DNA of 64,000 nt. Origin: Maioricimonas rarisocia. Its GTDB lineage: Bacteria > Planctomycetota > Planctomycetia > Planctomycetales > Planctomycetaceae. The stretch lies in the NCBI RefSeq assembly GCF_007747795.1, contig NZ_CP036275.1:7308001-7372000 (forward strand), written 5' to 3'. Each line of letters starts with the position of its first letter. The stretch's first letter is position 1. The notes beneath the pieces were generated by a model. The model was not told where the DNA came from and searched no databases. It was given only the letters and a program-made list of their open reading frames with translations. Shown here piece after piece: positions 62,355 through 64,000 of this stretch. Made by a program: the position numbers and the translations under genes.

Positions 62355-63944
62355 TCACGCAAGCAGCAGTCCCATTCCCGCCAGTTCTCCGATCCGTACA
62401 TCGAGCTGTTGCTCGAGAACACCGGCGATCGTTTCGGGATCGTCGATGGGTTCGCCATCCCGCGTCGCGACGATTGTACCGTCGACGTGCAGCTGGCGCA
62501 GCGCCTCAATAAGAGCGGCGCGGTCATGTTCTCCATCGAGCCGCCAAAGCAGGTGCGCATTCAGCGTATCCAGCTTCACCTGATCGTGCCCGAGCGTCGT
62601 CACGCAACCGTTCGGTTCGGCCTGCAGGCGGGCCAGCGGACTGGCGAGTGGCCGGTCACCCGGTTCGGTAACGAATGGAGTGGGGCTGACGCGAAGGTCG
62701 ATCAGATGGTCGCAGAAACACTTGAAGATCGAGTCCCGCAGATCTTCCGCCTCGGACTCGAGCACGGATGTTTCCTGAAGCCCGTACCTCCGCCCTTCAA
62801 TCGTCGAACGGGCCCTGCGAAGAAGTTCCGGGAAGTGAATCGCCTGCGGAAAGGCGGTGGCCAGCGCCCAGAAAGCGGCTTTCTGCAACGGCGAGTGTGC
62901 CGTCGCCACGACGCCGCTGGAGGACTGAAACTGCATCGCTTCGCCGGAATGCAGATCGATGTCTGCCGACATCGGGCGGAGAAACGACCGCACGTACATG
63001 TCCGCGACGAAATCGGAATTCAGTCGGCGATCCAGTGAGACGTCCTCGTGACAGAGCAGCGTCTGCCGGAACAGCCGGTTCCGCACAAAGTCCATGTACT
63101 GTTCCATCTCGACGATGTCGCGACCGATCTCGCCGAGCGTTTCCGCCACGGAGTCGGGGAAGTCGTTGGCGAGCATCGTGCCGAAGTTCGCCTCGCCGAG
63201 AAAGCGGAGCTGGCTTCGACCGGCCCGTTCGACGAACTGATGGAAGTACAGCGGTTCGTTGTGCGTTTCGAGCGACTCGTGGTAGATGTACGAGTCGGCC
63301 CAGTTCTGCATGCTTTCGAGTTCGCGGGTAAGCAGCAGACGATACGGATTGTCGTCGCCTCCCGGCACGGACTCGGCGAGGAAGTTGATCAACGCCCGGG
63401 CCTGCTCGATGCGGGTCGTCGCGTCGGAAAACTGCCGCGTGTGGAACAGCATCATGTCCCGCAGCATGCCCCGCATGTGCCAGCCGGGGTACGTGTTGTA
63501 GCTGACGTACGCAATCCCCTGCGGCGTGAGCCACCTGCGGATGATCTCGAAGATGCGATCCTGAACTTCGCGAGGCACCCACGAAAACACGCCGTGGGCG
63601 ATGACGTAGTCAAACTGACCGTGCTCGTCGCCCAGGTCCATGATGTCCTGCTGCAGCAGCGTGATATTGGAAAGCTGCAGTTCGCTCAGCAGGCCCAGCC
63701 CCTTGTCGATCTGCCGTTGGGAAAGATCGATGCCGACGAACTCACTGCCGGGCAACTCGATCGCCATCGGGATCAGATTCCCGCCGTCGGTGCACCCCAG
63801 TTCGAGCACGCGGCAGGCATCCACCGCGGGAGGCTGCATGCCGAAAAGTCGGCCGATCGTGGCCAGCCGATCCGGGTGCGTCTGTGGAAACGGAGAACCG
63901 GGATAGGGGAGTTCGTCGTAGCTGTTCGTTGACGCTTCCGACAT
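62355..63944 (-). CDS. Class I methyltransferase with methyltransferase regulatory domain
   Basis: A 529-residue protein. Residues about 1-200 are a Rossmann SAM-binding domain: RVLELGCTDGGNLIPMAI is motif I, EFVGIDLSQRQID has the ribose-binding Asp, ITLLQQDIMDL and FDYVIAHGVFSWVP follow. YVSYNTYPGWHMRGMLRDMM begins the region seen in proteins with the methyltransferase regulatory domain, which occupies about residues 210-420. The C-terminal 100 residues include a WRLDGEHDRAALIEALRQL winged-helix-like segment. Substrate unknown. Forty bases separate it from the coiled-coil gene downstream, so they are probably co-transcribed and the methyltransferase may act on that protein or be unrelated to the T6SS. 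Confidence 0.82.
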   Translation of the reverse strand: MSEASTNSYDELPYPGSPFPQTHPDRLATIGRLFGMQPPAVDACRVLELGCTDGGNLIPMAIELPGSEFVGIDLSQRQIDKGLGLLSELQLSNITLLQQDIMDLGDEHGQFDYVIAHGVFSWVPREVQDRIFEIIRRWLTPQGIAYVSYNTYPGWHMRGMLRDMMLFHTRQFSDATTRIEQARALINFLAESVPGGDDNPYRLLLTRELESMQNWADSYIYHESLETHNEPLYFHQFVERAGRSQLRFLGEANFGTMLANDFPDSVAETLGEIGRDIVEMEQYMDFVRNRLFRQTLLCHEDVSLDRRLNSDFVADMYVRSFLRPMSADIDLHSGEAMQFQSSSGVVATAHSPLQKAAFWALATAFPQAIHFPELLRRARSTIEGRRYGLQETSVLESEAEDLRDSIFKCFCDHLIDLRVSPTPFVTEPGDRPLASPLARLQAEPNGCVTTLGHDQVKLDTLNAHLLWRLDGEHDRAALIEALRQLHVDGTIVATRDGEPIDDPETIAGVLEQQLDVRIGELAGMGLLLA

Positions 63945-64000
63945 CAGGGCAGGGGACTCCAGGAAGAATGATCGCTCTCACCCGCCGGCGGGGGGCAGAG

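Noticed and set aside
62010-63038. 342-residue plus-strand open frame
   Set aside because: Spans and opposes two real minus-strand genes.
1-64000. tRNA/rRNA genes, insertion sequences, integrase or att sites, CRISPR arrays
   Set aside because: None seen on reading; no transposase- or integrase-like protein and no direct repeats with regular spacing.

Overview
This GC-rich window looks like Planctomycetes chromosome. It carries a formylglycine sulfatase with a signal peptide, a secreted cysteine-hydrolase-fold protein, a leucine-rich-repeat protein, very large low-complexity envelope proteins, and dense GC-rich coding with long antisense shadow frames. The assignment is inferred from gene content and is not proven at species level.

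Layout. (1) 1-5.1 kb is ordinary chromosome: a partial unknown gene, an isochorismatase-fold protein, a sulfatase, an LRR protein and a guanidinoacetate-methyltransferase-like enzyme. (2) 5.7-19.7 kb is a co-directional island of large, Lys/Glu-rich proteins without signal peptides. They are a patatin-like lipase, a 1250-residue protein with a papain/calpain-like Cys motif, two tandem paralogues whose C-terminal halves read as eukaryotic-type RasGAP domains (arginine finger and FLR-type motif both visible), a GNAT, and three proteins sharing a small domain I do not recognise. I read this as a cargo or effector island of the neighbouring secretion system. (3) 19.8-25.8 kb (minus strand) holds two polytopic membrane proteins and a 1351-residue secreted protein with a C-terminal part resembling an outer-membrane barrel. 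(4) 26.0-37.7 kb (minus strand) is a type VI secretion operon in the order tssK-tssL-short tssM-giant VWA/caspase-fold protein-tssF-tssG. (5) 37.9-42.8 kb (plus strand) is a second giant membrane-anchored caspase-fold protein, divergent from tssK. (6) 43.0-54.7 kb (minus strand) is the sheath/baseplate operon tssA-tssB-tssC(impC)-impD-tagJ(impE)-tssE-tssF-clpV-hcp, which matches the classical imp order. (7) 55.1-60.6 kb (plus strand) is a spike module: small beta-rich protein, FHA/DUF4123-like adaptor, PAAR, Hcp-like fusion and VgrG. (8) 60.7-63.9 kb (minus strand) is a long coiled-coil protein and a methyltransferase with a regulatory domain.

How it works together. The genes give a nearly complete contractile injection machine. 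It differs from Proteobacterial T6SS: no tssJ is seen, TssM stops right after its last membrane helix and lacks a P-loop, two giant membrane-anchored proteins with complementary degenerate caspase-like sites flank the membrane-complex genes, and two TssF paralogues sit with one TssG. The most striking content is the pair of bacterial RasGAP-domain proteins in the putative effector island. They suggest manipulation of Ras-type GTPases, perhaps in eukaryotic predators, prey or hosts; this is inference.
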